This document shows positions 1-10,895 of a DNA stretch of 64,000 nucleotides, in pieces. The translations under genes were made by a program, and so were the position numbers. Location: assembly GCA_963754335.1 (NCBI GenBank), contig CAVWFQ010000008.1, positions 472,807 through 536,806 on the forward strand, in the 5' to 3' direction. Under the pieces are notes generated by a model. The model searched no databases, was not told the origin of the DNA, and saw only the letters and a program-made list of their open reading frames with translations. Each line of letters begins with the position of its first letter. The first letter of the stretch is position 1. The DNA is from JBBSDP01 sp963754335. Its GTDB lineage: Bacteria; Planctomycetota; Phycisphaerae; Tepidisphaerales; Tepidisphaeraceae.

Positions 1-312
1 GCGTGCCATCTCGGCGAACGCTTGAAGATTTCGCTGCAATACTTCGTCCCGGGCGTGCCCCAGGCTTCGCTGCGGGTCTTCCAAAACGAAGTCGCTGTCT
101 TCGGCGTCGCCACCGGTTTTGTGGCATTTGAGGCACGATTGCGCGCCGACGCCGGCCCACACTTCATTGGCAAAAAAGTCGTCCACAATCGCAGCACATC
201 CCGAGCCGCTGTAGACCGGTTTTTCGTCGGCGAGACTTGGACTGATGAGACCCGCCATCGTGGTTACGATGAAAAGGAGACGCAAAATTGGCGGCGGAAT
301 GAGGGGCGGCAT
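1..312 (-). CDS. Secreted c-type cytochrome-domain protein, N-terminal part (runs off the left edge)
   Basis: The minus strand reads open from an ATG at 312 to the window edge (104 codons, no stop). The product starts with a hydrophobic signal peptide (about residues 8-27, ending SLADE), followed by a conserved-looking segment containing CLKCH near residue 62, a CxxCH haem c attachment motif, and then GGDAEDSDFVLEDP. Planctomycete secreted cytochrome-domain proteins (PSCyt/DUF1592 group) commonly begin this way, so an exported haem protein is likely. The rest of the gene lies outside the window and its exact subfamily cannot be told. It is on the same strand as the cytochrome/propeller cluster at 955-10662 but separated from it by a small hypothetical gene. 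Confidence 0.6.
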   Translation of the reverse strand, partial: MPPLIPPPILRLLFIVTTMAGLISPSLADEKPVYSGSGCAAIVDDFFANEVWAGVGAQSCLKCHKTGGDAEDSDFVLEDPQRSLGHARDEVLQRNLQAFAEMAR

Positions 313-441
313 TGATGTCCCACCGGCTGGCTTCGCCGCGATCAATTCACAATACTGGAATGCAGCTTGAAGCGTAACCTCGGCGGCTCTTGCGGATCTT
401 GTGTTGTTGGACTCAACGACTTCTCAAGCGATCCAAGTGGG

Positions 442-895
442 CTATTTCGCCATGCTAAGCGCATAATAACCTTCGAAAATCGGCTGGTTGCGATCGCAGA
501 TGATGCCGAGATGGCGGAAGAATGTAGCGTCCTCAATGCGATCGAAGCTGAAATCCGCGACACGGGCCGCCAGGTCGTTCTCAATTGTGACGCGCATATC
601 GAACAGCTTCTCGTACTCATATCGCATCTCAATACCGTAGCATCCGCAATCCATCGAAGATTCCAGCGCCAATCCGTAACAGCTGCACTACCGCAACGGC
701 CGATCCACTCAGACGACGAGCCTTCGAGGTTGCCCAATCCGTAGCGGAGGCAAGGCCCTCTTCGTTGTCTTCCCAGGCATAGATGCCGTCACCGAAATCG
801 GTTGGCACGCGCATGCGCACTTTTGGCTTCACGTCGCCACGAACGAAGTAACGATACCCGATCTCACGCCGAAATTGTCGGATATCCTCCAACAC
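442..895 (-). CDS. Small hypothetical protein, frameshifted
   Basis: Two minus-strand frames carry what looks like one protein of about 150 residues. The first part (895 down to about 690) reads LEDIRQFRREIGYRYF, then VPTDFGDGIYAWEDNEEG. The second (about 690 down to 442) contains RYEYEKLFDMRVTIENDLA and ends YYALSMAK followed by TAG. Neither frame alone gives a convincing protein; the first would end in a poor tail just past the join. A single-base indel between about 670 and 690, near a GGCGCT, would join them. The start is uncertain because only GTG (898) or TTG (895) codons are available. I do not recognise the family and see no signal peptide or membrane segment. Confidence 0.4.
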
Positions 896-954
896 GCGTT
901 CTCGACTTCGGCATCTGTTGATTCATCAACGGTAGCATTTGATGCCAGACATCG

Positions 955-3913
955 TTAAGTCGCATTGGCCCGTGCGCCCTGAGGCTGGGTGGTGGGGACT
1001 AAGCCCGCCTCCTGGCTTCGCTTCTGATATTCAATATTGAGCTGATCCGCCTTCGCTTTCGCGGCGGCGACGGCTTTAGCCGCTTCGTCCACGGCGGCCT
1101 TTTTCGGGGCTACCGCGTTCGTGGCCGCGGCTACCGCCGACTTGAGGTCTTCGATCGCCTTCGGCGATTTGGCGGCATCTTCCTTTTCTTTCGCCAAGGC
1201 GGTCTGGGCGCTGGTGACGGCGGCCATCGCGGCTTTGGCGGCTTCGGTGCGGGTGGCCACCAACTGGTTCGCCGCGGAAAGGTCCGCATCGAGCGCGTCG
1301 ATTGTCGTCTTGGCGCGGACGGACGCATCGGCAAGGTTCTTGTTGTCGGTGGCCTTGGCGGATTCGGCGGCGATCTTCTGCGCCACCTCGCCGGCCTGGC
1401 GCATCAAGTCCTGCTTCTGCGCGACGGCGGCCTGGGCAGCGCCGATGCCGGTGTTTGCCGAGGCGACCGCCTCATTTGCCTTGCCGACCGCGTCTTCGCG
1501 GGCCTTGATTCGCGCCGGAGCCTCGGCGAGGGATTTTTGCGCTGCCGTCAAATCGGCGTTTGCCTTGTCCACGCCGGACTGGGCGGCGGCCAGCGCCTGG
1601 GTCATCTGATCCTGCTCGGCCTGCTTCGCGGCCAGCTCCCTGCGAGCCGCATAGACATTCAGGAAAAATTCGCCGACCTGCATGCGGACCACGTCCTGGC
1701 GCGCCACGACCAGTTGCGCGTTTGCGGAATCCGCGGCTGTCTTCGCGACCGTGACGCGCAATGTTGCGGATTTCACTGCGTCAGTGCGTGGCAGGATCAA
1801 TTTCTCGGCCGCCGCAACCTCGTTCTTCGCTTTGGCGAGCGTATCATTCGCGGCCTTGGCCTGAGCATTTGTTGCGTCAATCACTTTCTGTTGAGGAGGG
1901 AAAGCCTGCTGTGCCGCCGTCACAGCGGCCGTCGCTGACGCCATCGCCACTTGCCCCTTCGCAACCGCGTCGTTGAGTGCTGCAACCTGCGCGACTTTCG
2001 CGGCCAGAGTTTTCTGCGCATCGGCCAGATCCGCGGTTGCCTTATCGGCGGCCGCCTTCGATTGTGCCGCTGCCGCCGCGAGCGCCTGGTTTGTGGCATC
2101 CTTGTCCGCCGCCGCTTTCGCTGCGGCCGCCGCCTGATTGGCCGCGTCGGCGGCGGCCTGCCGCGGTGGGATGGCCTGTTCCAGGCCCTTCTGTTCGTTA
2201 GCCGCCGCGTCGCGCGCCGCGACCGCCTGCTGGCTCGCCAGCGTCAGCTTGGCGGCGTCCGCCTGCCTGGCGACGATCGTTTCCTGCACGGCTTTCATCG
2301 CCGCGATCGCGCCTTGTGCGGCGCTATTGGCCGTGTTGGCCGCGGCCTGCATCGGGTCGATTTGCTTCTGACCCGCCGCCAGGCGCTCTGCGCGGCGGCC
2401 AGATCCTGATTCGACTTATTGAGAGCGTCGGTCGCCGCGGCGACTTCCGCACCCGCCTTTTCGGCGGCCGGCTGCAATGCGGCGATCCGCTTATTCGCGG
2501 CGTCGATCCGCTCGGCGAGCGGCGGGGGGTTGGCGGGCAATTCGCCGATTCGTTTTGCGTCGGCGACGTTCCAGACGCGGATTTCGCCGGTCCAGTCGCC
2601 GGCGATGACGCGCGTGCCTTCGTCGTCAAACGTGCAGTGCAGGGCAATGTCGTTGAACGCTTCGAATTGCTGCAACTGCGATCCGTCGGCCTTCCAGACG
2701 CGCACGAGATGATCGCGGCCGCAGGAGACGAGTTTGCCATCGCGGGCAAACGCCATCGATAACACGCCGCCGCCGTGCGCCTGCCAGGTCTTGGCTTCTT
2801 TTCCGCTGTTCATGTCCCAGAGCTTGATGAAGCCGTCTTCGCTGGCGCTGGCGAGGATGTTGGAATCGCCGCGGAACGCGACCGCGGTGATGGCCGCCTT
2901 GTGGCCGGCCAGGTTGTAAAACTCGCGATTGTTTTTCGCCTCCCAGACCCACAATCCGCCGGCCCGATCCCCGCTGGCGAGCAGGACATTATCCGCGCTG
3001 TAGGCGACGGCAGTCACCCAGTCGGTGTGCTTTTTGATGGCATCGATCAGCGCGCCATCCTTGGTTGAAAAGACCTTGAGAACTTTGCTCGGCCCGCCCA
3101 GCGCGACGCGCGTCTGATCGGCGCTGATGTCGGCTGCGAGGACCGCATCGAATTCGTCGCCGACGTCGGTAATCCGATTGCCGGTGGCGACATCCCACAA
3201 TACCACCTTGCCGCTCTTGGCGGCCTGTCCGCCGCCGACCAGGAGAATCCCACCGCCCTGCGAAAATTTCACGACCTGCGGCTCGCCTTCCAAAAAGGGA
3301 ATGACGCCCAGCAGCGACAAAGTTTGCGGATTATAGAGCAGGACCTGGTGTTGGCTTCCAACAGCGACGACCGGCGCCCATGGGCTGTTCGCCAGGGCGC
3401 TGAGTGCGCCGGCGCGTGCGCTGTGCACGAATGGCTCAAGCACCAGATCGCGCGGCATCGGCGGAGGCCCGGCCGGCTTCCGGCCGGCGACAGCGGTGAA
3501 GGTTAGGTCGACTTTTGGCTTTTTCGAGACGACCGTGCGCCAGTCGCTGTTTCGATCGCGCCGCCGGCGATCCAGCGCTTGATCAGGTCCAGCTCCTTGT
3601 CCGGGAGCTTGTCCTTCTTGGGCGGCATCGTCGGATCTTCCTGATGCGTGACGACGCGATAGAGAAGGCTCCCGTCCGGGTCGCCGGGATTCACCACCTG
3701 GCCATTGTTGCTTCCGTTGATGGCGGTTTGCCAGGCGCTCAGGTCCAGGCCGGCTTTTTTCTTGTCAGGATTGTGGCAGGTCAGGCAGGAGTTGCGAAAG
3801 ATCGGCAGGATATGCTCCTGGTAGTTGATCTTCTCCTGAGCCGACGCCGCCAAAGCGAAGATGAAAAATGAAGTTAGAAAACAGACGACGGAGGATAGAG
3901 GACGGCGGATCAA
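955..3913 (-). CDS. Cytochrome (PSCyt1)-WD40-coiled-coil protein, frameshifted twice
   Basis: Three consecutive minus-strand frames form one long secreted protein. The first (about 3913-3530) has a signal peptide ending ALAASAQ, then a cytochrome-like domain with CLTCHNP and MPPKKDKLPDKELDLIKRW. The second (about 3530-2385) carries MPRDLVLEPFVHSARAGA and WD40 repeats ending in WVWE, IKLWD, VRVWK and IRVWN. The third (about 2385-955) is a very Ala/Lys/Gln-rich coiled coil of some 470 residues. The frame changes at about 3530 (TATGA to TVVSKKPKVDL) and about 2385 (DLAAAQ to ERLAAGQKQID); each is repaired by one base. PSCyt1-WD40 fusions are typical of planctomycetes; a role as a haem-bearing envelope scaffold is inference. 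The TTG at 3913 is preferred because longer starts would read through the palindrome at 3964-4040. It follows the DUF1549/DUF1553 gene. Confidence 0.75.
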
Positions 3914-3963
3914 AGCTGGAAAGGCTCTGCTATGAAAAAAAATGCCGTAGCGACCAAAACAAC

Positions 3964-4040
3964 TGTCATCCTGAGGTACTCCGAGGGATCTACGCGGTGC
4001 GAAATCTCGCGCGGATCCTTCGGGGTACCTCAGGATGACA
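3964..4040. repeat. Inverted repeat with GTCATCCTGAGG arms
   Basis: Two 26-base arms (GTCATCCTGAGGTAC plus CCGA..GGATC and its complement) differ at two positions and enclose about 25 bases. It lies between the DUF1549/1553 gene and the cytochrome-WD40 gene, just upstream of the latter's likely start. It may form a hairpin in the operon transcript. It resembles dispersed palindromic repeats rather than a rho-independent terminator, because no T-tract follows. Confidence 0.75.
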
Positions 4041-4097
4041 ATTCCTCTCTTCATGTCCTGCCGTCCTCTAACCTCCATTCTCAATCCTCTCCTCACT

Positions 4098-6611
4098 CTA
4101 ATGGTTGAATATGAATTCCTGCGAGTTGAGCAACGCCCAGAAGAGATCGATCACGGCCTTGCGCTGATCCTGCTCCTGAGCAAACTGGGCCTGAAGCGAT
4201 ACGATCTCGGCGGGGAACGGTTTGCGCGAGAGAGTGCGGAGATAAAGCTCTTCAACGATTTCATACGGCGATTTCTTGGCCGCCAGCATCGCGTTGATGA
4301 CCGGGCTGTTATCGACTTTGTTGTGAACGGTATTGCCGTTGAGCAGGGCGAGGGCCTGCGAGAGGTTGGGATCCATCTTGACCTCGCAGGAACAGGCGGT
4401 GTCGCGGGTGGCGCGGCCGAAGGTGGTCAGAAAGTAATCCGAGGTATTGCCGTCGGCGATCTGCACTGCCCGCGCGCCCAGGGGAAGGCCGCGGAATTTT
4501 TCCTTGGTTTCGGTCGCTTCCCCGATGCAGTCGAGAATGACCTCGGCGGCGCATCCGGCGAATCGCCGAGTGTGAGAAATTCCGAAGGTCCTGCTCGTTG
4601 GTGGGGTTCGACTCGGAGGCGAGCTGATACGTGCGCGAAGTGCAGATGTCGCGCACCATGCGCTTGAAGTCGTAATGGTATTCCTGGAACTTCTGGCCGA
4701 GGGCATCGAGCAGCTCGGGATTGACAGCGGGGTTGCTGACGCGAACGTCGTCAACCGGATCGATGATCCCCTTGCCGAAGAAATGGGACCAGACGATGTT
4801 CCCCAGGTTCTTGGCAAAGTATGGATTCTCCGGCGATGCCAGCCATTGGGCGAGGACGATACGGCGGTCTTTGCCCTTCACATCCGGCACATCCCCGCCG
4901 AGAAACTTAGGCGCCATGACGCGTCCGCCGACCGGGTGCGTCACCTCGCCGCCGCCGCTGTTGAAGACGATCAGCTCGCGCGGATCTTCCGCCTGCTTGC
5001 GCCCGATCTGGGAGAAGAACGCGGCGAAGCCGTAGTAATCGTTCATCGTCCAGCGATCGAACGGATGGTTGTGACATTGATGCGCACTGGACGCGCATTC
5101 CCATGAAGACCTGGGCGGTGTTCTCCGCGAGCTTCAGGGTGTCCTGGGTGATCTGGTAATAGTTGGTGGCCGGCTCCTTGAATGTTCCCCCGTTAGCGCC
5201 GAGCAGTTCCTGCACGATCTTGTCCATCGGCACATCGTGCGAGATGCGGTCCTGGAGCCAGTTGTAATAGAGCAGGGCGGATTTGTAGCTGAAGTTCTGT
5301 TCGCCGCCGGAGCGAATCTGCAAGAGTTCCGCCCACTTCATGACCCAGAGCTCGACAAATTCTTTTCGGCCGAGCAATTCGTCTACGAGCTTATCGCGCT
5401 TCTGTGGGTCGGCGCTGGCCATGAAGCGGTCATGCTCATCGCGGGTCGGGAGCAGGCCGATGACGTCGATGTAAACGCGGCGAAGGAAAGTTTCATCGCT
5501 GCACAGCGCCGAGGGAAGAATGCGGAGCTTCTTGAGCTTGGCGTTGACCAGTCCGTCGATGTAATTGTTGTCTTTCAGATCGGCCGGCCATGTGAAGGGG
5601 ATGCCTTTGGGAATGACGATCACCTGCGCACCCATCGTAAAGGTGGCAAAGCGCGCCATCACGAATGCTTCGCCGCGCGTGCCGGCGGTGACCATTCCAT
5701 CGTCGCCGATCTTCGCGGAGGTGTCGTTGTTGCTGAGGAACAGTGCGACCGGTGTCACGTCGCGAACCGAGCCATCGGAGTAGTGCGCCCGGACGGTCAT
5801 CTGCTGTCGCGCCCCTTCACCTTCGAGCACCACCTGCTTCGGCAGAATTTCCATCGAGACCGGCGTGGCGACGGTCGCGGGATCCTCCGGCGCCGGCGTC
5901 GAGCCAGCGCATGACGGCGGCATAGAGGGGGCTGTCTTCCTTGAACCGCGTGCCGCCGGTGTGGGGGACCTTGCCGGTTGCCTTCGTGAGCAGAAGGCTT
6001 TCAGCGGGAAGGGCCAGGTTGAGGCGGCGCGTCGAGAGTTCCCGGGTGAGCCGTTGATAATCACCGTCAGGGTCGTAGCCGAAAAGCGAAAGATGGAATC
6101 CATCCTTGCCGCGGGCCGACCCGTGACACGCGCCGCTGTTGCAGCCGGCCTTCATGAAGACAGGCATGACGTCCAGCTTGAAACTGACGGGACGATCCGC
6201 GGCGGCATCCTTCACCGTCACCGGCAGGGTCGCGACCTGGTCCTGATATTTCACCTTGATCTGGCCCGCACCGTCGGCGACCGGACGCACCATGTTCCCT
6301 TCGGCTTTGATGATCGCCGGTTCCGGAAGAACCAACTGCACTTGCGAGGTCACATCACGGCTGACGCCGTCCGGCTGAATGACGCGGGCGACGATCGCCT
6401 GCTGATCGCGGCTGGTTCGCAGGTTCACATCAGATGGGAAAACTTCGAATACGAGTCCATTGGTTGTCGGCGCGGCCGGCGCCTGGGGTGGCGCTACGGG
6501 TGCAGCGGCGGGCTGTGTCGAAGGTGGCGCGTCCGCCCACGTAAACGGCGCGAAGGTCGCGCATCCCAATGCGATGATCAGAGATTGAATGACGATTGAG
6601 CGGACGTGCAT
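4098..6611 (-). CDS. DUF1549/DUF1553 secreted cytochrome-domain protein, frameshifted three times
   Basis: A gene of about 838 codons is spread over four minus-strand frame segments. From the N terminus: a signal peptide (ending FTWADA), Ig/BIG2-like beta domains (about residues 50-150), a PSCyt1-type domain with CNSGACHG (CX4CH) and LFGYDPDGDYQRLTREL, a second BIG2-like domain, DUF1549 (LRRVYIDVIGLLPT), a second CxxCH (QCAQCHNHPFD once repaired), then DUF1553 (RTLSRKPFPAEI near the C terminus). The breaks lie at about 5890, 5080 and 4570; at 5080 one extra T interrupts the CAQCH motif itself. DUF1549/DUF1553 proteins are planctomycete hallmark genes of unknown reaction, probably periplasmic or surface-bound haem proteins. 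It sits between the PPC-domain gene and the cytochrome-WD40 gene, all on one strand. Confidence 0.8.
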
Positions 6612-6635
6612 CAGATCACCTGTTTCATGGCTCGT

Positions 6636-9084
6636 TTACTTCTGCTCCGCCTCGAGGCGCAACTTTTCCAGGCGCGACAGCGGCCGCTCGGCCGTTGCCA
6701 CCGGCTTGGGCGGCGGGGGCGGAGCCGCCGCCACGGCTGGGGCATTGGCCTTGGGCGGTGGCGGGGGATCGATCCGCAAAACGCTGCCGCGGGCCAGATT
6801 GTGAACGATCGGCTCTCCATTCTGCGTCACGATGATCTGGCAGAACAACGTCGGCTGCTGGCCCAGTGGACTCTTGTCGTCCGTAATCACCGTGAAAGTC
6901 ACGCGCTTGTCGGCGGCCGTGATCTGCTGATCGGCAGCTGTCACGTTGGGGGGAAGGCCGAGCAATTTTACAGTCGCGGGTCCGTCAAATTTTGTTTTCT
7001 GCTCGAAGAAGACGCTCACCGGCGCCGGCTTTCCGCGCTCGGCGGCGGCCATTTCGACTTTCGCCTGGAGGTAGACCGGCGCGACTTCCAGTTCTTCCAG
7101 TTCTGAAGAGACCCATAATGGGCCGGTCACGTCCGCCATGCCGAGGACGCAGATCTTCCATTTGCGGATTTGCGCATCGTCCTGGGCGCTCAGCGGGTAA
7201 TCGATTTCACTCTTGTCCCCGGGCATGTCCACCGACGGGACGGCATTGACCCCGGGCGGGTTGAAGAGCATTCGCACGGAGATCGGACCTTTGAAATCCG
7301 GTGCGCGCTCAGCCACCACTTTGAGCTTCATCTCGCCGCCCTGCACCAACGGCACCTTCGGCTGAATAATGTGCAGCTTGAATGGGGCTTCTTTCGTTAC
7401 GGCCACCGCAAGCTTGTCGGTGCGCGGAACCGTAGAGAACCTGATTGTTGTTGGCGACCACCAGATCGACGTGCTGATTGAAATGCCCCTCGACGTCGAT
7501 CTTCGGATCGGCGGGTTTGGCCAACAGCATGCAGAGCTTTCCCGCCACCGGCGCATCGGGAGCGGCTTCGAAGACAACCGGGACCACGTCCAGGTTGCCC
7601 GCCATGTTTTCGCCGAGCATTTTGACACCGGCGGGCAGATCGGGAGAAATGAGGGAAAGCTCGCCGCCGAAATCCGTCCGTGTGCCGCGGATGAGCGTTG
7701 CAAAACGGTTGCCGCGCGGAACCACGATCGTCTGCCGTTCCTGGGAATTAACGTTTACTTCCGGAATGCTGAGCGCCAAGCCGGGCTTCACCGCGGTGAT
7801 TTCGATGCGATAGGTGTAATCGGATCCGCCGGCGTGCAGGTGGTCGGTCACGCTGACGAGATATTCTCCGTCGGCCGGGGCGGAAAATCGGAGATAGCTG
7901 TCGGGTCCTCCCGAGTCATCGTTGCTGGCCATCCCGCCGCCCTGGGCGTTGTAAAGCGTGAGCACGGAATCGAGCGGGGAACGCAATTGCCGCGCGATGA
8001 CGTGAATGTCCAGCGCCTGATCTTTTTTCGCCTTGAAGCGGAAAAAATCGATGTCGCCGGGCTGGCTGATGATGCCGTTGAACGCCACCGGCAACTCTCC
8101 GTCATATCGAGTTGCGGTGGCGGGATCGTTGTTCGGCTCAACTTCCAGCACATTCGGAAACGGCGAAGCACGGGCGAAGTTGGGAGATGGGGCCGTCAGC
8201 CCGTTTTGCTCCGGCAACAACGGAATGATCGGGGTCGGCGTGGTGGGGAGTTTGATCGTTTGCGAAATCGGGCCGCCCACATCCGCCAGGAATTGCAATG
8301 CGAGGTCTTCCCCGCACTTGCCGCCGAGAGGATAGACCGTCAGCGGCCGGGGATAGTCGCCCACGTGAAGCAGATATCGATCGTCGCCGCCGCCACCGTA
8401 AGACGTTTCGCGGATCTGAATGACGTAGGTCCCGTCGGCGGGCGCCAGGACCGATGCAATCGGGTCCTGCTGCGCCAGGGCGGTATCGTCCGACACCGCC
8501 AGCTCGAATCGTTTCATGTCCAGGATCGCCACGAATGGATCAAACAGCGCCCCGCCCAGACGGATGCCGTGTACCTCGGCGGAGATCCGCTGCCCCTTTT
8601 TCGCCTCAACGGCGAAGTAATTGACCTGCTCGTTTTCGATCACGCCGGCAACGGTGACGTTCAGATCGATTTTCTGAGGCTGAGCGAAATCGGTGTTCGG
8701 TTTTTTCGAATCGACGATGGGGAACGGCCCGACATAAAACGTGCGCAGTTCGGAAATGCCGGTCGCCGTGCGGATGCGCAACTGGTGTTCGCCGATCGGG
8801 GCGTCCTTGGCGATCTGAACGTGGACTTTCAATTCTTCCGGCTTGGTTACGTCAATTTTTGTGACGGTGATGCCCGGTGAATAGAAGAGAACCTCCTGGG
8901 CGTCGGCCAGACGCGGACCCTCCATGAAAAGATCCATCTCAGTGCCGCGCTGTCCGCCGCGGGGGATGACGATGCGCAGTTCCGGGGAGGCCGCCTGCAA
9001 CGTGGCGGTAATGAGAAGGAGCAGAATCAGCGCGGGCGCGACTTTCCGGGCCCAGGGTATAGATTGATAAGAGGTGATGCTCAT
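6636..9084 (-). CDS. Secreted bacterial pre-peptidase (PPC) domain protein, frameshifted
   Basis: From ATG 9084 the product has a signal peptide (APALILLLLITATLQAASPEL) and all-beta domains. Two segments match the PPC pattern: NYFAVEAKKGQRISAEVHG...YVIQIRETSYGGGGDDRYLLHVGDYPRP and VEVEPNNDP-like...DIDFFRFKAKKDQALDIHV...YLVSVTDHLHAGGSDYTYRIEI. The frame changes at about 7430 (NNNQVLYG to TDKLAVAVTKEAPF) and the remainder, ending in a Pro-rich stretch and LSRLEKLRLEAEQK, runs to 6636. A longer start at 9162 would translate the palindromic repeat at 9121-9212, so 9084 is preferred. PPC domains are surface or secreted modules. The gene lies 25 bases upstream of the DUF1549/1553 gene and downstream of the DUF1501 gene, consistent with one operon. 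Confidence 0.78.
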
Positions 9085-9120
9085 ACCGATCCCCGGCTCC
9101 GCCGGCGGTCTTCTGATTGC

Positions 9121-9212
9121 CCCCTCTCCCAGTACTCTGGGAGAGGGTTGGGGTGAGGGCAATTCCTCAGGACCCTCACCCCCGCCCTCTCCCCGAGTAC
9201 CGGGAGAGGGGG
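9121..9212. repeat. Paired CTCTCCC-family palindromes
   Basis: Two facing copies of a short palindrome (CCCCTCTCCCAGTACTC followed by GGGAGAGGG, TTGGGGTGAGGG) lie at 9121-9159 and 9172-9212, so the whole block is also inverted on itself. The same family recurs at 16241-16280, 29653-29692, 56308-56348 and 56396-56436. Here it fills the gap between the DUF1501 and PPC genes. Confidence 0.85.
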
Positions 9213-9300
9213 AAGGAATTGCGGCTATCGAATCTGCTAACAGGCTCGAAGATTCATCTACTCCGACTTCGACAGAATAGTTCGGCCCGACCCATTTCGC

Positions 9301-10662
9301 TCACGCAAGGATATCGTCGCATACCTTCGCGCCGCGAACCAGATCGATCGGGCGTCCGCCCGGCGCGATCAGTTTCTTTTCGGGGTTGATGCCAAGCTGG
9401 TGATAGATGGTGCTCGCCATCTGCTCGACCGTGAACGGGTCGTTGGCCGGCTCGGCGCCGGTCGGATCTGAACTGCCGTAAATGAGGCCCTTCTTGATTC
9501 CGCCTCCGGCCAGCACAACGCTGAAGACCTTCGGCCAGTGATCGCGCCCTTCGGTGGCATTGATCTTCGGAGAGCGGCCGAATTCGGAGCTGACCATCAC
9601 CAACGTCGAATTCAGAATGTTGCGCTGTTCGAGATCGCGGATCAGGGCCGCGAATGCCTTGTCGAAATGTGGCTGCTGGGTGCTGATGCCGTCTTTGATG
9701 CGAACGTGATGGTCCCAGCCGCCGAATGTGAGCGACACAAACCGTACGCCACCCTCGACCAGCCGCCGGGCCATCAGCATGCGCATGCCGGCTTCATTGC
9801 GGCCGTATTGTTCCTTGATCGCATCGGGCTCGGCCTTGAGATTGAACGCCTCGCGGGCTTCCTTCGAGCTGATCAGGCTGTAAGCCCGCTGATAAAACGT
9901 ATCCATCGCCGTCAGGGAATCTGACTTCTCGAGCTGCCGGAAATGGTTATCGACGGTGGCGAGCATGCTCTGCCGCTCGCTGAATCGCTGGGGATCGATT
10001 CCCTGCGCCAGAGCCAGGTCGCGGACGGTGAAATTTCCGTTGGCCGGGTCGGCTCCGAGGCTGAAGGGTCCGTAAGCACTGCTCAGATATCCGCTTCCGG
10101 CGTACGGGTTGGGCATCCCGGGGACGCAAACGTACGGCGGCATGTTGTTGCGAGGGCCGAATTCTTCGGAAACGATGCTTCCCATGCTCGGGAATTGAAG
10201 CGCCGGGCTCGGGCGATATCCCGTGAACATGTTGTGCGTGCCGCGCTCGTGGGCGGCTTCGCCATGCGTCATCGAGCGAATGACGGTGATTTTGTCCGCG
10301 ATCGCAGCCGTCTCCTTCATGTGTTCGGAGAAGACTTCGCCGGTCAGGCAGGTGTTCACCGTGCCGAGCGGGCCGCGGTATTCGACCGGGGCGAGCGGCT
10401 TGGGATCGAACGACTCCTGGTGCGCCATGCCGCCAGGCAGGAATATATGAATGACCGACTTGGCCGGCCCTTCCTTGGCGGGGTGGGTCGCGCCCGGCAT
10501 GACGATTTCACCCTCGTCGGCCTTCGCCGTGGCGCGGAAGAAATCGCCCAGCGACAGACCGAGTCCGCCGATCATTCCAACATAAAGAAAGCTGCGACGC
10601 GACGTGCCGCCTTGCACGTGATCGCGGCCACCACAGAAACCGAAAGGATTTCCACTTCCCAT
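9301..10662 (-). CDS. DUF1501 family protein (Tat-exported, sulfatase-like fold)
   Basis: The 453-residue product starts with a Tat-type signal (TSRRSFLYVGMIGGLGLSLG, about residues 20-40) and continues with features of the DUF1501 family: HIFLPGGMAHQESFDPKP, TGEVFSEHMK, IRSMTHGEAAHERGTHNMFTGY, FVSLTFGGWDHH, MVSSEFGRSPKIN and GRDHWPKVF. The family belongs to the alkaline-phosphatase/sulfatase superfamily by fold and is strongly expanded in planctomycetes beside DUF1549/DUF1553 genes; its substrate is unknown. It is intact and is the first gene of the minus-strand cluster, followed by the PPC, DUF1549/1553 and cytochrome-WD40 genes. The Tat signal implies export in a folded, probably metal-bound, state. 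Confidence 0.9.
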   Translation of the reverse strand: MGSGNPFGFCGGRDHVQGGTSRRSFLYVGMIGGLGLSLGDFFRATAKADEGEIVMPGATHPAKEGPAKSVIHIFLPGGMAHQESFDPKPLAPVEYRGPLGTVNTCLTGEVFSEHMKETAAIADKITVIRSMTHGEAAHERGTHNMFTGYRPSPALQFPSMGSIVSEEFGPRNNMPPYVCVPGMPNPYAGSGYLSSAYGPFSLGADPANGNFTVRDLALAQGIDPQRFSERQSMLATVDNHFRQLEKSDSLTAMDTFYQRAYSLISSKEAREAFNLKAEPDAIKEQYGRNEAGMRMLMARRLVEGGVRFVSLTFGGWDHHVRIKDGISTQQPHFDKAFAALIRDLEQRNILNSTLVMVSSEFGRSPKINATEGRDHWPKVFSVVLAGGGIKKGLIYGSSDPTGAEPANDPFTVEQMASTIYHQLGINPEKKLIAPGGRPIDLVRGAKVCDDILA

Positions 10663-10794
10663 AAAAAGCGCTCCGAAATCAGACTTTCCCCTGCCTTGTC
10701 ACTATTTGTTAGCGGCAATTCCAATGCCTGTTGTGGCCAAGTCTGCAAATTTCGCCCAATCCGATCGTGCGCGAACGTGCACCACCGAATCAAC

Positions 10795-10854
10795 TTTTAG
10801 CCGCTGTCCCAGAGGGCAGCGTCACCGCCGTGCGTACACGTAACCGCGTACGCT
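10795..10854. repeat. Double-hairpin repeat, TTTTAGCCGCTGTCCC family
   Basis: The element has a first hairpin (GCTGTCCC AGA GGGCAGC) and a second hairpin (GTGCGTACACG / CGCGTACGC). A second copy at 26490-26550 has changed bases in both arms of the second hairpin. A partial copy is at 51100-51129. It lies in the 233-base gap between the DUF1501 start and the aroA stop; I see nothing else in that gap. Confidence 0.75.
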
Positions 10855-10895
10855 CTTTGAAGCAGAAAGGCCTGACATCCAATTAATCGAGAATT

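Noticed and set aside
955..2409. Long plus-strand frames opposite the Ala-rich coiled coil
   Set aside because: They are shadows of a GC-rich, codon-biased gene; their translations are Arg/Ala-rich with no start signals or domains.
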